Positions 16,132 to 26,139 of a stretch of DNA of 64,000 nt are shown one piece after another. Numbering within the stretch: position 1 is the first letter of the stretch; every line of letters starts with the position of its first letter. Position numbers and translations under genes: made by a program. Source of the DNA: Pseudothioclava nitratireducens (lineage in GTDB: Bacteria > Pseudomonadota > Alphaproteobacteria > Rhodobacterales > Rhodobacteraceae); the NCBI RefSeq assembly GCF_029210495.1, contig NZ_JARGDK010000001.1, forward strand, positions 1-64,000. The letters are read 5' to 3'. Under the pieces are notes generated by a model. The model made no database searches. It was given only the letters and a program-made list of their open reading frames with translations, and was not told the origin of the DNA.

Positions 16132-18621
16132 TCAGGCCCGCTCCACCTTGCAAGCGCATTTCTTGTAGTCGGTCTCTTTCGAGATCGGGCAGGTCGCATC
16201 CAGCGTGAGCTGGTTGGTCAGTTGCCCCTCATCGAACCACGGCATGAACACGAGGCCCCGCGGCGGCTTGTTGCGCCCGCGCGTTTCGACCCGCGACTGG
16301 ATCGAGCCGCGCCGGGTCGAGATGCGGATCTCCTGCCCGCGCTTGAGGCCGCGCTCCTTGGCATCCTCGGGGTGCATGAAGACCACCGCCGAAGGGAAGG
16401 CCCGGTGCAGTTCCGGCACGCGCCGCGTCATCGAGCCAGAGTGCCAGTGTTCGAGCACCCGGCCCGTCGCCAGCCACAGATCGAATTCCGCATCGGGGCT
16501 TTCGGCGGCGGGTTCATAAGGGGCAAAGATGATCGCGGCCTTGCCGTCGGGCTTGCCGTAGAACTTCACGCCCTCCCCTTCCTTCACATAGGGGTCATAG
16601 CCTTCACGGAAGCGATAGAGCGTTTCCTTGCCATCCACGACCGGCCAGCGCAGGCCGCGCGCCTGATGGTAGGTGTCGAAATCGGCGAGGTCATGGGCAT
16701 GGCCGCGACCGAAATCGGCATATTCCTCGAAGAGGCCCTTCTGGACATAGTAGCCGAAATGCTCGCTCTCGTGGTTGTTGAAGCCCGCGGCCACTTGCGA
16801 GACCGGGTATTTGTTCACCTTGCCGTTTTCATAGAGCACTTCGTAAAGCGTCTTGCCGCGCAGCTCGGGCTTGAGCGCCAGAAGCTCCTCGGGCCAGACT
16901 TCTTCGGTCTTGAAGCGTTTGGCGAATTCCATCACCTGCCAGACGTCCGACTTGGCCTCGCCCGGCGCGCTTACCTGCTCGCGCCAGAACTGGGTGCGGC
17001 GCTCGGCATTGCCATAGGCGCCCTCTTTCTCGACCCACATTGCGGTCGGCAGGATCAGGTCGGCGGCCAGCGCGGTCACGGTCGGATAGGGGTCCGACAC
17101 GGTGATGAAGTTCTCGGGGTTGCGATAGCCCGGATAGCCCTCTTCGTTCATGTTGGGCGCGGCCTGCATGTTGTTCGTGCACTGCACCCAATAGGCGTTG
17201 AGGACCCCATCCTTGAGCATCCGGTGTTGCAGCACCGCGTGGAAGCCCGGCTTGTCGGGGATCGTGCCCGCCGGGATCCCCCATGCGGTTTCACAGATCT
17301 CGCGGTGTTTCTCGTTCATCACGACCATGTCTGCGGGGAGACGGTGGGCGAATGTGCCAACCTCGCGCGCCGTGCCGCAGGCCGAAGGCTGCCCGGTCAG
17401 CGAGAAGGGCGAGTTGCCCGGCTCGGAGATTTTGCCGACCAGAAGGTGGACGTTATACATCAGCGAGTTCACCCACGATCCGCGGGTATGCTGGTTGAAG
17501 CCCATCGTCCAGAGCGACATGACCTTGCGGTTCGGGTCGGCATATTGCTTGGCCAGCCAGATCAGCTTGTCTTCCGGGACACCCGAAAGTTTCGACACTT
17601 TTTCAAGCGTGTATTCGCTGACCGCCGCCTTGTATTCCTCGAAGGTCATCGGTTCGAGCTTGCCTGCGTCGGGGTTTGCGGCGGCTTGTTGCAGCGCGTG
17701 CTCGGGGCGCAGGCCATAGCCGATATCGGTCGGCGTGCGGGTGAAGTTGACGTTCTTGTTCACGAAGTCCCAGTTCACCGCATCGTTCTCGATGATGTAG
17801 TTTGCGATGAAGTTGAGGATCGCGAGGTCGGTCTGCGGCACGAAGATCATGCCGTTATCGGCCAGCTCGAAAGAGCGGTGCTCGAAGGTCGAGAGCACAT
17901 GCACCTCGGCGCCCGGCTTGGTCAGGCGGGTGTCGGTCAGGCGCGACCACAGGATCGGGTGCATCTCGGCCATATTCGAGCCCCAAAGCACGAACGTATC
18001 GGCGTGTTCGAGGTCATCATAGCAGCCCATCGGCTCGTCGATGCCGAAGGTGCGGATGAAGCCAGCCACGGCCGAGGCCATGCAGTGGCGCGCGTTCGGG
18101 TCGATATTGTTCGACCGGAAGCCCGCCTTCATCAGCTTGGAAGCGGCATAGCCTTCCCAGATCGTCCATTGGCCCGAGCCGAACATGCCGACCGAGGTCG
18201 GGCCCTTCTTGGCCAGTGCCTCTTTCCATTTCTGGGCCATCACATCGAAAGCCTCATCCCAGCTCACCGGGGTGAATTCACCTTCCTTGTCATAGACGCC
18301 GTTCGTCTTGCGCAGCAGCGGCGTTTGCAGGCGGTCCTGTCCATACATGATCTTGGACAGGAAATAGCCCTTGATGCAGTTCAGGCCGCGGTTCACCGGC
18401 GCCTCGGGGTCGCCTTGAGTTGCGACGACGCGGCCATCCTTGACGCCGACGAGAACCGAGCAACCGGTCCCGCAGAAACGGCAGGCGGCCTTGTCCCAGC
18501 GGATATCCGCGCTGGGGGTTGCGGCGGCGGCGCCCTCGGGCAGCGAAATTCCCGCAGCCGATGCGGTCGCAGCAGCGGCGGTGGCCTTCAGGAAAGAACG
18601 GCGAGTGGTATCGAGCGTCAT
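16132..18621 (-). CDS. napA: Periplasmic nitrate reductase catalytic subunit NapA
   Basis: Reduces nitrate to nitrite in the periplasm using a bis-molybdopterin-guanine-dinucleotide molybdenum centre and one 4Fe-4S cluster. The 829-residue product has a twin-arginine signal (RRSFLKA), cluster cysteines at about 47, 50, 54 and 82, the conserved Lys two residues after the last Cys, and the molybdenum-ligand Cys at about 180 in [12 protein letters not shown]. The C-terminus ends in the usual ACKVERA. First structural gene after napF and napD; NapD is its dedicated signal-peptide chaperone. Confidence 0.98.
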   Translation of the reverse strand: MTLDTTRRSFLKATAAAATASAAGISLPEGAAAATPSADIRWDKAACRFCGTGCSVLVGVKDGRVVATQGDPEAPVNRGLNCIKGYFLSKIMYGQDRLQTPLLRKTNGVYDKEGEFTPVSWDEAFDVMAQKWKEALAKKGPTSVGMFGSGQWTIWEGYAASKLMKAGFRSNNIDPNARHCMASAVAGFIRTFGIDEPMGCYDDLEHADTFVLWGSNMAEMHPILWSRLTDTRLTKPGAEVHVLSTFEHRSFELADNGMIFVPQTDLAILNFIANYIIENDAVNWDFVNKNVNFTRTPTDIGYGLRPEHALQQAAANPDAGKLEPMTFEEYKAAVSEYTLEKVSKLSGVPEDKLIWLAKQYADPNRKVMSLWTMGFNQHTRGSWVNSLMYNVHLLVGKISEPGNSPFSLTGQPSACGTAREVGTFAHRLPADMVVMNEKHREICETAWGIPAGTIPDKPGFHAVLQHRMLKDGVLNAYWVQCTNNMQAAPNMNEEGYPGYRNPENFITVSDPYPTVTALAADLILPTAMWVEKEGAYGNAERRTQFWREQVSAPGEAKSDVWQVMEFAKRFKTEEVWPEELLALKPELRGKTLYEVLYENGKVNKYPVSQVAAGFNNHESEHFGYYVQKGLFEEYADFGRGHAHDLADFDTYHQARGLRWPVVDGKETLYRFREGYDPYVKEGEGVKFYGKPDGKAAIIFAPYEPAAESPDAEFDLWLATGRVLEHWHSGSMTRRVPELHRAFPSAVVFMHPEDAKERGLKRGQEIRISTRRGSIQSRVETRGRNKPPRGLVFMPWFDEGQLTNQLTLDATCPISKETDYKKCACKVERA

Positions 18622-18636
18622 GGGTCAGTCTCCCGG

Positions 18637-18897
18637 TCAGGAAAGGGTCTGGGGCGCTTCGTCGTCGAGCGCCTCGAAATGGTGGTAGGTCAGCGTCACG
18701 GCGAGCACGCCGGGGATCTGGTGCAGATCCATGATCTGGTCCGAAGCCCGCTTGGCCGGGGTGTCCTCGACGGTCACCACGATCCGCGCATCCTTGTGCG
18801 CGTGGACTTCGCCGCCTTCGGTGGCATTGATCTGGTTAATGACGGCCTCGGTGAAATCCGGATGTGTCCGGACAAGGCAGCCGCAAATATTCAGCAT
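18637..18897 (-). CDS. napD: NapD chaperone
   Basis: An 86-residue cytoplasmic protein of the NapD family, which binds the NapA twin-arginine signal peptide until the cofactor is inserted. The N-terminal NICGCLVRTHPDF and the central VVTVEDTPAKRASDQIMDLHQIPGVLAVTLTY pattern (shown in part) match the ferredoxin-like fold of the family. It lies between napF, which it overlaps by seven bases, and napA. Confidence 0.92.
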   Translation of the reverse strand: MLNICGCLVRTHPDFTEAVINQINATEGGEVHAHKDARIVVTVEDTPAKRASDQIMDLHQIPGVLAVTLTYHHFEALDDEAPQTLS

Positions 18898-19520
18898 GGG
18901 CGGGTCTCCATCGGCTCGGATGCAGGAAGGGAATCGGGGGTAGGCGCCGCACGGACAAGGCCGATCGCCTCATTCGGGCAGGCGCTGATACAGGCGCCGC
19001 AGCCAGTGCAGTCAGCCTCGGTGAAAAGCGGGGCAGCGCAGCCGCCCGTGCGCAGCTCGAAACGGATCGCCCGCGGCTCGCAGGGGTCCTCGCAAGCGCG
19101 GCAGGCAATGCCGTTCAGCGACAGGCAGGCGGCAGGGCGCAGGGCGGCACGCCAGGGCCAGGGTTGATCGGGGATCAGCGCACCGGTTTCGCACGCTTCG
19201 GTGCAGGCCCCACAAAAGGTGCATTCGCCCTCGCGCAGATCCACCACCGGCAAGCCGTCGCGGTCGCGCAGGATGATGCCCTCTTCACAGGCGCGCGCGC
19301 AGTCGCCGCAGCTTGTGCAGGCGTCGCCAAAGGCAAGCCCTTCGAGCGCGCCGGGCGGACGCGGAACCACAGGCGCATTCACCCGGCCACGCAACAATGC
19401 ACGCCGCGCGGGTGAACCGGTGCCTGTGGGGGAGTGGCTGCTGCCGGAGGACACGGAAACCGAGTCACCATCCCGCCCATGTCTGCCAGTGAAGGCATGT
19501 TTTGAGAGGATGGAGCGCAT
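18891..19520 (-). CDS. napF: Ferredoxin-type protein NapF
   Basis: Cytoplasmic iron-sulfur protein of the nap operon, thought in other bacteria to help mature NapA. The 209-residue product has four cysteine clusters: CTSCGDCARACE, CTFCGACTEACE, CRACEDPC and CTGCGACISACP. The RRALLRGR segment is the usual NapF N-terminus; about 35 residues lie before it, so a downstream start is possible. First gene of the nap operon, with an NNR-like box 66 bases upstream. NapE and NapK, common in Rhodobacterales nap operons, are absent. Confidence 0.88.
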   Translation of the reverse strand: MRSILSKHAFTGRHGRDGDSVSVSSGSSHSPTGTGSPARRALLRGRVNAPVVPRPPGALEGLAFGDACTSCGDCARACEEGIILRDRDGLPVVDLREGECTFCGACTEACETGALIPDQPWPWRAALRPAACLSLNGIACRACEDPCEPRAIRFELRTGGCAAPLFTEADCTGCGACISACPNEAIGLVRAAPTPDSLPASEPMETRPC

Positions 19521-19585
19521 GGCGATGCCCTATCTTTAGGCTAGCTTTGTGCGCTTAGGATTATCAACAGCCTGTGATCGTCGCC

Positions 19586-19599
19586 TTGATATATGTCAT
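19586..19599. promoter_or_regulatory. Degenerate FNR/NNR-like box before napF
   Basis: TTGAT-ATAT-GTCAT lies 66 bases upstream of the napF ATG. The left half-site is perfect for FNR; the right half differs at two positions. It is the weakest of the eight boxes in the island, which would fit a different oxygen/NO response for nitrate reductase. Confidence 0.5.
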
Positions 19600-19625
19600 A
19601 TGAAACACGGATTGCCCCTGCCCGC

Positions 19626-19928
19626 TCACCAGCCTTCGGCCTCGTCGATCAGGTGGCGCACCCAGCGCCCTGCGGCCCATGTCGCTGGCACGCCAAGCAG
19701 GACTGAAATCCAGACGGCTGTCACCGGCGGGATCGCCGGCCAGCCAAGCCGCTGCCACATCAGCGACAGCATGAACAGGTTGATCGCCACCGCCGCCGCC
19801 GAGAACGGATAGAGCAGCACACCAAGCTTCCAGACCGGCCAGCGCGCCGCGAAGCGGGCCTCGTCCTCGGGGCTGCGGACCGGCTCAGTGGCTGGTGCCG
19901 CTTTCGAAGGTGATCTTGTTCCAGACAT
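19626..19928 (-). CDS. Small two-helix membrane protein at the end of the nir operon
   Basis: A 100-residue protein whose start lies inside the end of nirN (43-base overlap in another frame). After a charged N-terminus it has two membrane helices, around 35-55 (LLYPFSAAAVAINLFMLSLMW) and 63-85 (AVWISVLLGVPATWAAGRW, shown approximately). The family is not named to me. Its position as the last gene of the heme d1/nirS region suggests a role in assembly or electron delivery for nitrite reductase, but nothing in the sequence proves it. Confidence 0.7.
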   Translation of the reverse strand: MSGTRSPSKAAPATEPVRSPEDEARFAARWPVWKLGVLLYPFSAAAVAINLFMLSLMWQRLGWPAIPPVTAVWISVLLGVPATWAAGRWVRHLIDEAEGW

Positions 19929-21540
19929 TGTATTTCCCCGAGGGCTTGCGCATCGGCAGCCGCTTGATTTCCTCGAGCGTGGCCGCGTCATAGACGATGA
20001 CCGCGCCGTCATCTTCCCAGATCGAAACCAGCGCTTTCGAGCCGTCCTTGGTGAATTCGACATGCGCCACCGTCTTGCCCGGCGCCGGATCGAGCGTCTT
20101 GACGATTTCGAGGCTTTGCTTGTCGATCACATGCATCTTGTCCTTGTTCGGCCCGAAGAACACATCCGCCCAAGCATAGGGCGTGTTCGCATGGCTGCGC
20201 ATGAAGAAGCCCGGCCCCTCGGTGCCGATCTGCTTGACCGTCTTCCAGCTCTCCATGTCGATCACAGAGATCACATTGCCCTTGAGATGCGGCGTCGCCA
20301 TCACCGTGGTCCCGTTCCACGGCCAGGTGATCCCCGAGCCCAGATGCGGCATGCCGGGCAGATCGAGGCTCGCGATTTCCTGACCGATCACCATGTCGAG
20401 CACGACCCCATGCGCCCCGTCACGCGACGCACCGATCAGATGCTCGTAGTCGAGATCGAAGAAGAAATCGTCCATGATGTCAGAGACGGTGATCTTGCGC
20501 AGCGGGAAGGGATCGGCGGATTTCACCGGCGGCTCCATCCGGTAATCATGCGCAAAGCCCATCTGCGGCGGGTTGGCGCCGTAGAACACTTCCCAGACCT
20601 GCGGCACATCCTTGAGCGCAAGCACGAAGCTCTCGCGCGGGGGGGCCTGATAGACGGCGGAAACGCGCGACGGTGTGCCATCGGGCCCCTTCACGTCGAT
20701 CACCTTCTGAACGCTCAGGTCTTCGGTCGACAGGATCGTGAGTGTCTGCGGCAGGTAATTCGCCACAGCCAGCCATTTGCCATCGCCCGACATGGCGATG
20801 TTGCGGCTGTTCAGCCCGGCGCGCACCTGCCCCACCACCTGCAAGGACCAGATATCGTATTTCTGGACCCAGCCATCGCGGCTCATCACAAAGACATAAC
20901 GCCCATCGGGCGAGAATTTCGGACCGCCATGCACCGCGAAGGGGGTCGCAAACCGGTCGAGCACGTCAAACGTATCGCCATCAAGCACCGAGACATGGTG
21001 ATCGCCGGTTTCCACCACCAGCGTGATATTCATCGGGTCCGAGGACCAGACCGGCGCCTCGGCGGGCGTATAGTCGGGGGACAAATCACGCGTGGCCATC
21101 GCATCCTCGACTGACCAGCGCGGCGTCTCGGCCAGCGGCTCCTCGAGGTAGGACGCGATCGCAGCAATCTCGTCGGCGCTCAGCACCTCATCGAACGCGG
21201 GCATCTGCGTGGCGGCACGCCCCTGCCCGATCACGGCCTGAAGCGCAGGCCCGTACATCCGCCCCAATGTCTCGGGGATCAGCGCAGGACCGGTGCCGCC
21301 CAGCCGCGACTCAGCGTGACATTCGGCGCAATGCTCTGAAAAAAGCGCGCGCGCATCCGGCTCGGCCCATGCCGCCCCGCCCATGCCCAGCGAGAGGGCC
21401 AGCGAGAGCGTCAGGATGCCCGCGACCGGGGCATATCGGGTTTGATGAAATCTATTGTCAGTCTGCGACAAATATCCCCCGCGGAGCGTCCCGCGGGCGG
21501 GGCCGGGAAAGCGGTCAGAAGAAACGGTGCGCAGGGTCAT
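19885..21540 (-). CDS. nirN: NirN, dihydro-heme d1 dehydrogenase
   Basis: Periplasmic cytochrome that oxidises the last heme d1 precursor to heme d1. The product (551 residues from the ATG at 21540) has an export signal (ending near GGAAWAE), a class I heme c domain with CAECH at about 71-75, and an eight-bladed d1-binding propeller with segments such as [17 protein letters not shown] and [17 protein letters not shown]. It is related to NirS but is a separate family. The ATG overlaps the end of nirJ; the N-terminal region before the signal peptide is long, so a later TTG start is possible. Confidence 0.92.
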   Translation of the reverse strand: MTLRTVSSDRFPGPARGTLRGGYLSQTDNRFHQTRYAPVAGILTLSLALSLGMGGAAWAEPDARALFSEHCAECHAESRLGGTGPALIPETLGRMYGPALQAVIGQGRAATQMPAFDEVLSADEIAAIASYLEEPLAETPRWSVEDAMATRDLSPDYTPAEAPVWSSDPMNITLVVETGDHHVSVLDGDTFDVLDRFATPFAVHGGPKFSPDGRYVFVMSRDGWVQKYDIWSLQVVGQVRAGLNSRNIAMSGDGKWLAVANYLPQTLTILSTEDLSVQKVIDVKGPDGTPSRVSAVYQAPPRESFVLALKDVPQVWEVFYGANPPQMGFAHDYRMEPPVKSADPFPLRKITVSDIMDDFFFDLDYEHLIGASRDGAHGVVLDMVIGQEIASLDLPGMPHLGSGITWPWNGTTVMATPHLKGNVISVIDMESWKTVKQIGTEGPGFFMRSHANTPYAWADVFFGPNKDKMHVIDKQSLEIVKTLDPAPGKTVAHVEFTKDGSKALVSIWEDDGAVIVYDAATLEEIKRLPMRKPSGKYNVWNKITFESGTSH

Positions 21541-22726
21541 GGCTCTTGCCTCTGAAGGGGGTGGTCGTCACGGCGCGATCATCCGACTCGACACCGATTT
21601 CTTTGGCCGTCAGGTAGCAGGCCGGATCTTCGGCCCAGGGGTCGCCCGTAACCTGAAGCGCGCGAATACGCGTGTTGCCGCCGCAAACCGCCTTGTAGGC
21701 GCAGGCGCCGCAGCGCCCCTTGAGCGGACGGGGCCGCGTGCGCAGCGTGGCCAGCATCGGATCGGCGCCGGTCCAAAGCTCGGAAAACGGTGTCTGCTTG
21801 ATCGAGCCGACCGTGTAATCCGACCAGTAGGTGTCAGGATGCACGCGGCCTTGCGTGTCAATATTGGCCACACCAAGTCCCGAGCTGTTCCCGCCCCAGG
21901 CCTCGAGATGGGCCCGGACATGATCGCCCTTGTCGGGGAAGTTCTTTTCGACCCAACGCAGGAAATAGACCGCGTCGGCATCGTTGTTGCCGGTGACGAT
22001 TTCAAGCGGCTGATCCTCGGCCACGGCGACCCAAGCCCGGTCGATCAACTCGTCCATCGCGGCTTTGGTGCGGGCGTGTTCGGTATCTTCCCCCCGGTGT
22101 TTGTCGCCGCGCCCGGCATAGACCAAATGCGAGAGATAGAACTTGTCCACGCCTTCCCGGTCGCACAGGTCCATCATCGCGGGAAGCTGTTCGGCATTGT
22201 CCTCGGTGATGGTGAAGCGCAGGCCCACCTTGACCTTCCGCGCGAGCAACTGCCGCACGCCTTCGAGGGCGGCCTCGAACGCGCCGTCGAGGCCCCGGAA
22301 CCAGTCATTCGTGGCCCCGATCCCGTCGAGCGAAATCCCGACATAATCAAAGCCCAGATCCGCGAGGCGGTCGGCATTGCCGGCATTGATCAGCGTCCCG
22401 TTCGTCGACAGGGACAGGTGGCGGAAGTTCAGCGCCTTGGCGCGCTCGGCCAGTTCGAAGAAGTCGAACCGCGAGAGCGGCTCGCCACCCGACAGGATCA
22501 GCGCCGGGATGCCAAACCCCTTGAGGTCGTCGAGCACACCCATCGCCTGCTCGTGGCTCAGCTCGCCCGGAAAGGACACATCCGCAGAGGTCGTGTAGCA
22601 GTGTCGGCAGCGCAGGTTGCAGCGCCGCGTCAGGTTCCAGATCACGACCGGCTTGACCGGCCCGCGGCGCTCTCGCACCGGGGTCGGCGCGACCAGTTCA
22701 CGCATGTATTGTGTCAGGCGGAACAT
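21515..22726 (-). CDS. nirJ: NirJ, radical SAM heme d1 synthesis enzyme
   Basis: Radical S-adenosylmethionine enzyme that replaces two propionates of didecarboxysiroheme with oxo groups during heme d1 synthesis. The 403-residue product has the cluster motif CNLRCRHC at residues 36-43, the SGGEPL motif, and a C-terminal cysteine-rich region ([15 protein letters not shown]) expected to bind a second 4Fe-4S cluster. Three bases separate it from nirH, and it overlaps nirN. Confidence 0.96.
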   Translation of the reverse strand: MFRLTQYMRELVAPTPVRERRGPVKPVVIWNLTRRCNLRCRHCYTTSADVSFPGELSHEQAMGVLDDLKGFGIPALILSGGEPLSRFDFFELAERAKALNFRHLSLSTNGTLINAGNADRLADLGFDYVGISLDGIGATNDWFRGLDGAFEAALEGVRQLLARKVKVGLRFTITEDNAEQLPAMMDLCDREGVDKFYLSHLVYAGRGDKHRGEDTEHARTKAAMDELIDRAWVAVAEDQPLEIVTGNNDADAVYFLRWVEKNFPDKGDHVRAHLEAWGGNSSGLGVANIDTQGRVHPDTYWSDYTVGSIKQTPFSELWTGADPMLATLRTRPRPLKGRCGACAYKAVCGGNTRIRALQVTGDPWAEDPACYLTAKEIGVESDDRAVTTTPFRGKSHDPAHRFF

Positions 22727-22729
22727 GGC

Positions 22730-23212
22730 TCAGCCCTCCCCTCTGAGGCGCAGCCCGGTCTTCTTCAGGATGCGGGTGGAATAGAGAATGTCCTGCGCGC
22801 GGCAGGCCGGGCCAAGCAGCGCGGCGATCTCGGCGCGTTTGGTCTCGACCTCGGCGCGGTCATGGCCGTGCACCATTGCGAACAGGTTATAAGGCCAGCC
22901 CTCGGCGCGCGGGCGCAGGTAGCAATGCGACACGAAATCCAGCGCACCGACCTTGGCGCCCAATTCGCTGGCGCGGTCATCGACGACATCCCAGACCGAC
23001 ATCCCATTCGCCACCATGCCAAGCGCATAGTGATTAGGTGCAAGCGCCACGCGGCGGATCACACCGCGCGCCTGCATCGACTGCATCCGGTCGATCACCT
23101 CCGCCTCGTCGATGCCAAGCTGGCGCGCGATCTCGGCATAGGGTTCGGGCGTGAGCGGCAACCCGGCCTGGGTTGCGCCGATCAGCCGTTTGTCGATTGC
23201 GTCGATGCTCAT
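22730..23212 (-). CDS. nirH: NirH, siroheme decarboxylase subunit
   Basis: One of the Lrp/AsnC-like subunits that decarboxylate siroheme to didecarboxysiroheme for heme d1. The 160-residue product has an N-terminal winged-helix (AsnC) region and a C-terminal substrate domain with YALGMVANGMSVWDV. Although Lrp-like in fold, these proteins are enzymes in this pathway. Overlaps nirG by four bases (ATGA). Confidence 0.9.
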   Translation of the reverse strand: MSIDAIDKRLIGATQAGLPLTPEPYAEIARQLGIDEAEVIDRMQSMQARGVIRRVALAPNHYALGMVANGMSVWDVVDDRASELGAKVGALDFVSHCYLRPRAEGWPYNLFAMVHGHDRAEVETKRAEIAALLGPACRAQDILYSTRILKKTGLRLRGEG

Positions 23213-23682
23213 GCCGCGACCCTGAAGCCGATGAAAAACTCTTCGAGTTTGGGGAAACGAAGCACGCGAAGCCCCGTTTCCCCCTCGATCTCATCCGCCA
23301 CGCGATCAATGCCTTCCGGAGCTACATCGGCCAGCACGAACCACATGTTCAGGCGGTGATTGCGTTCATAATTATGCGCCACCTCGTCGTGATCATTGAC
23401 CAAAGTCATGACCTCTTCAAAACGTTCGGCCGGAACCTCCATCGCGCAAAGACAAAACGCCCCGCCCATCGCCGCCGCGTCGAAAAACGGCCCGAACCGG
23501 GTGATCGCGCCAATCTCGCGCAGGCGCAGGATGCGCGCGATCAGCGCCTCTCCGGCAAGGCCGAGCTCGGCACCGGCAGTGTCGAACGGGTGTGGGGCTA
23601 TCGGAAACCCCTCTTGCAGCGCATTCAGGATCGCCCGGTCCGTGGCGTCGAGCGCATCGTCGGGGAGCGGCTTGCGTCTCAT
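23209..23682 (-). CDS. nirG: NirG, siroheme decarboxylase subunit
   Basis: Second Lrp/AsnC-like subunit of the siroheme decarboxylase set. From the ATG at 23682, which overlaps the stop of nirDL, the product has 157 residues, with the N-terminal DATDRAILNALQEGFPI and the RFGPFFDAAAMGG substrate-domain segment. The longer frame upstream is discarded because it would run into nirDL. Assignment to G rather than H is by order and similarity to known clusters. Confidence 0.88.
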   Translation of the reverse strand: MRRKPLPDDALDATDRAILNALQEGFPIAPHPFDTAGAELGLAGEALIARILRLREIGAITRFGPFFDAAAMGGAFCLCAMEVPAERFEEVMTLVNDHDEVAHNYERNHRLNMWFVLADVAPEGIDRVADEIEGETGLRVLRFPKLEEFFIGFRVAA

Positions 23683-24668
23683 GCCGCGACCTCGCGCGGG
23701 CGATCGACCATGGCGCCCGTCTGTTTGAAACAGCGCACCGAGAACAGCACCTGATAGCGCGCGCCTTCGAGTTCGGGCATCGCCGCCGCATCGGCCAGAA
23801 TGCCCTGCGCCTCGGAGCGGCTTTTCGCGTGGATCATGCAAAACAGCGGGTGATCCCATTTGCCGGGGCGCCGGACACGCTCATAGCACAGCGTCACGCC
23901 CGGATGGCGCACCAGCGCACGCCCCGCCGCTTCGATCCGGTCATCGGGCAGATCCCACGTCACCATCGCATTCGAGCGCCAGCCCAGCGCGCGGTGGCGC
24001 ACGATCACGCCCATCCGGGTGATGATCCGCGCCTCGGTCAGCACGCGCAGCCGTTCAAGCACCTCGTCCTCGCTCATACCCAGACGTTCGCCAAGGCGTG
24101 CATAGGGCCGTTCCTGCAAGGGCAAACCATTGGTGAGCGCCTGCGTCAGCGCGCGATCCTTGGGGCCGATCACGCTCAGGTCCGCCGCTTCCTCGAGAGA
24201 CAGCGCATGGCGCGGTCCTTCGAGACGGAAGCCGAGGTCGATATTGAAGGCACGTTTGAGTGGCAGGCTCAGCACTTCGAGACCGGTGCGCTCCTCGATC
24301 CGCGCCAGGCATTGCGCCAGATCGGCCGCATCGGGCGCAGTCGCCACGAACCACAGGTTCCAGTCGTGCTCGCGCAGATAGGAATGGTTGACGCCGCGCT
24401 CGGCCCCGACGATCTGGGCCACCTCCTCGACGCGCCAGTCGGGCACCGAAAGAGCGGCCAGCGTCGATTTGCCCAGCGTGTTCGGCCGACAGGTCGCCCC
24501 CACGCGCGCCATCGTCCCCGTGGTTTGCAGATGCTTGAGATGGCTCAGCAGGTCTTCAACGGTGGTCCCGAGCGTTTCGGCGATGTGCTTGAACGGCCTT
24601 GGCACCAGCGGAAAATCTCGCTGCCAGTCATCAAGAATGCGGGTTTCCAGAGCCGTCAGAACAGTCAT
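23679..24668 (-). CDS. nirDL: NirDL fusion, siroheme decarboxylase
   Basis: A 329-residue fusion of the NirD and NirL siroheme decarboxylase subunits. Two Lrp/AsnC-like modules are visible: the first with NTLGKSTLAALSVPDWRVEE and NHSYLREHDWNLWFV, the second starting near residue 165 with DRALTQALTNGLPLQERPYA and ending with WDHPLFCMIHAKSRSEA. Fused NirDL occurs in several denitrifiers. It converts siroheme to 12,18-didecarboxysiroheme together with NirG and NirH. Two bases after nirF. Confidence 0.93.
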   Translation of the reverse strand: MTVLTALETRILDDWQRDFPLVPRPFKHIAETLGTTVEDLLSHLKHLQTTGTMARVGATCRPNTLGKSTLAALSVPDWRVEEVAQIVGAERGVNHSYLREHDWNLWFVATAPDAADLAQCLARIEERTGLEVLSLPLKRAFNIDLGFRLEGPRHALSLEEAADLSVIGPKDRALTQALTNGLPLQERPYARLGERLGMSEDEVLERLRVLTEARIITRMGVIVRHRALGWRSNAMVTWDLPDDRIEAAGRALVRHPGVTLCYERVRRPGKWDHPLFCMIHAKSRSEAQGILADAAAMPELEGARYQVLFSVRCFKQTGAMVDRPREVAA

Positions 24669-24670
24669 CG

Positions 24671-25819
24671 TTACAATCCCAATCTATGCGCGCGCGCCGT
24701 GAAAAAAATTCCAGAAGGGCTTTGGACCTCGATCTCGCCAATCGGCTCGAGCGTGGTCGTGTCGTAGATCACCACCTTGTTCTCGTCGCGCACCGAAACC
24801 CAGGCTTCGGTCCCGCGCGAGGTGAATTCCATGTGCAGCACCGCCGGCCCCGGCACCATCTCGCCGATGACTTCGTGGGTCATCGTGTCGATGACCTGAA
24901 TGGTGTCGTTCTCGGGATGGGCGAAATTGACCCAGACATGACGGCCACCGGGACGCGCCATGGCGAAAACGGGTTGGCTGTGAACCGCCGTACGCCCGGT
25001 TTCTTCAAGTGTGCGGGCGTCAACCCAAAGCACTTCGTGATGGTGGACGGCGGGCAGCACGATCTGATCGCCCGCCTTCGCCCAGCCTTCGAGATGGGGC
25101 ATCTTGTAGACCGGCATTTCCTCCTGCCCGCGGCCGTAATGCGGCAGGATGCGTTTCACCTCGGGCACCTCGGCCCAGAGGTCGATCGCGCTCAGCCCGT
25201 CCTCGCCGAACAGCCCGGCGATATAGGTGCGCCCGTCATCGGTCACCAGCGCGTCATAGGGGTTTGCGCCAATGTCGGACAGCGTGGTCACCACCGGCTC
25301 CGCCCCGGAGAAATCGACGATCTTGGTCTCGTTGGTATCCCAGACCGAGAACACGAATTTCCGTCCCGCCGCATCCTCGAGACCCAGCGCCTTGCCGTCC
25401 GCCTCGATATGCGCAAGCTCCTCGAGCGTGTCCGCATCGAAGATCTTGACCCCGCCCGGCTCGTAATTGGCGACGGCAATCAGCTTGCCGTCATCCGAGA
25501 TCGCCCCGCCGATGGAATTGCCCGACTGGATCACCCGGCCCACGACCTGTTGCGTCAGGATGTCGATCTTGCTCAGCCCGCCATCGCGGCCAAAGAGATA
25601 GGCAAAACGCTCATCGGGCGAGAAAACGAGGCTCGCATGGCTCAGATCGCCCAGACCCTCGACCCGCCCGATCGCGGCGCGTTCCGACTGATCGACGATC
25701 AGCACCGAGCCGGTCGCACGCTCCACGATCACGCCCAGATCGCCCGTAGCGCGCAACTCCTGCGCGAGTGCCGGAGCGGCCAGAACAGAGCACATCAAAA
25801 GCGCGGCAAGACGGGTCAT
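24671..25819 (-). CDS. nirF: NirF, heme d1 biosynthesis protein
   Basis: A 382-residue periplasmic propeller protein required for heme d1 synthesis, related to the d1 domain of NirS but without a heme c motif. The product starts with a signal peptide (LAALLMCSVLAAPALAQ), followed by repeats such as SPDERFAYLFGRDGGLSKID. The frame extends upstream to 26023, but the ATG at 25819 overlaps the nirC stop and begins the signal peptide. A lipoprotein Cys as in Pseudomonas NirF is not evident. Confidence 0.92.
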   Translation of the reverse strand: MTRLAALLMCSVLAAPALAQELRATGDLGVIVERATGSVLIVDQSERAAIGRVEGLGDLSHASLVFSPDERFAYLFGRDGGLSKIDILTQQVVGRVIQSGNSIGGAISDDGKLIAVANYEPGGVKIFDADTLEELAHIEADGKALGLEDAAGRKFVFSVWDTNETKIVDFSGAEPVVTTLSDIGANPYDALVTDDGRTYIAGLFGEDGLSAIDLWAEVPEVKRILPHYGRGQEEMPVYKMPHLEGWAKAGDQIVLPAVHHHEVLWVDARTLEETGRTAVHSQPVFAMARPGGRHVWVNFAHPENDTIQVIDTMTHEVIGEMVPGPAVLHMEFTSRGTEAWVSVRDENKVVIYDTTTLEPIGEIEVQSPSGIFFTARAHRLGL

Positions 25820-26139
25820 TGAACGGTGTCCTTCAGAAGATAATCGGCGATCCAATAGGCTTCGGCCTCGCTCATCAGCGGGCGCCAGGGCGGCATCGCA
25901 GTGCCGGGCAGACCGTCGAGGATGATCTCGACCAGACCGTCGCGGTCGCGCCCTTCCATCGCCTCGGGGGTGAGCGGGCTGCCCAGACCACCCTTGCGCG
26001 TCAGCCCGTGGCACGAGCCGCAATCCTGATAAAGCAGATGGCGCAGCTCATCGGCCTTTTCCGGCGAGATCGTTTCCGCCGCCCCCGGCAGCGCCAGAAG
26101 CGCCGCGATCAGCGCTGTCATGGCAAGCCGTTCAGGCAT
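25816..26139 (-). CDS. nirC: NirC c-type cytochrome
   Basis: A 107-residue periplasmic monoheme cytochrome with a signal peptide and CGSCH at residues 40-44. In denitrifiers NirC donates electrons during nitrite reduction or in heme d1 assembly. Overlaps both nirE (eight bases) and nirF (four bases), so it is firmly part of this operon. Confidence 0.92.
   Translation of the reverse strand: MPERLAMTALIAALLALPGAAETISPEKADELRHLLYQDCGSCHGLTRKGGLGSPLTPEAMEGRDRDGLVEIILDGLPGTAMPPWRPLMSEAEAYWIADYLLKDTVQ

Noticed and set aside
15817-19167. 1116-residue open frame opposite nap genes
   Set aside because: It runs antisense through napG, napA, napD and napF. Long open antisense frames are expected in GC-rich codon-biased DNA.
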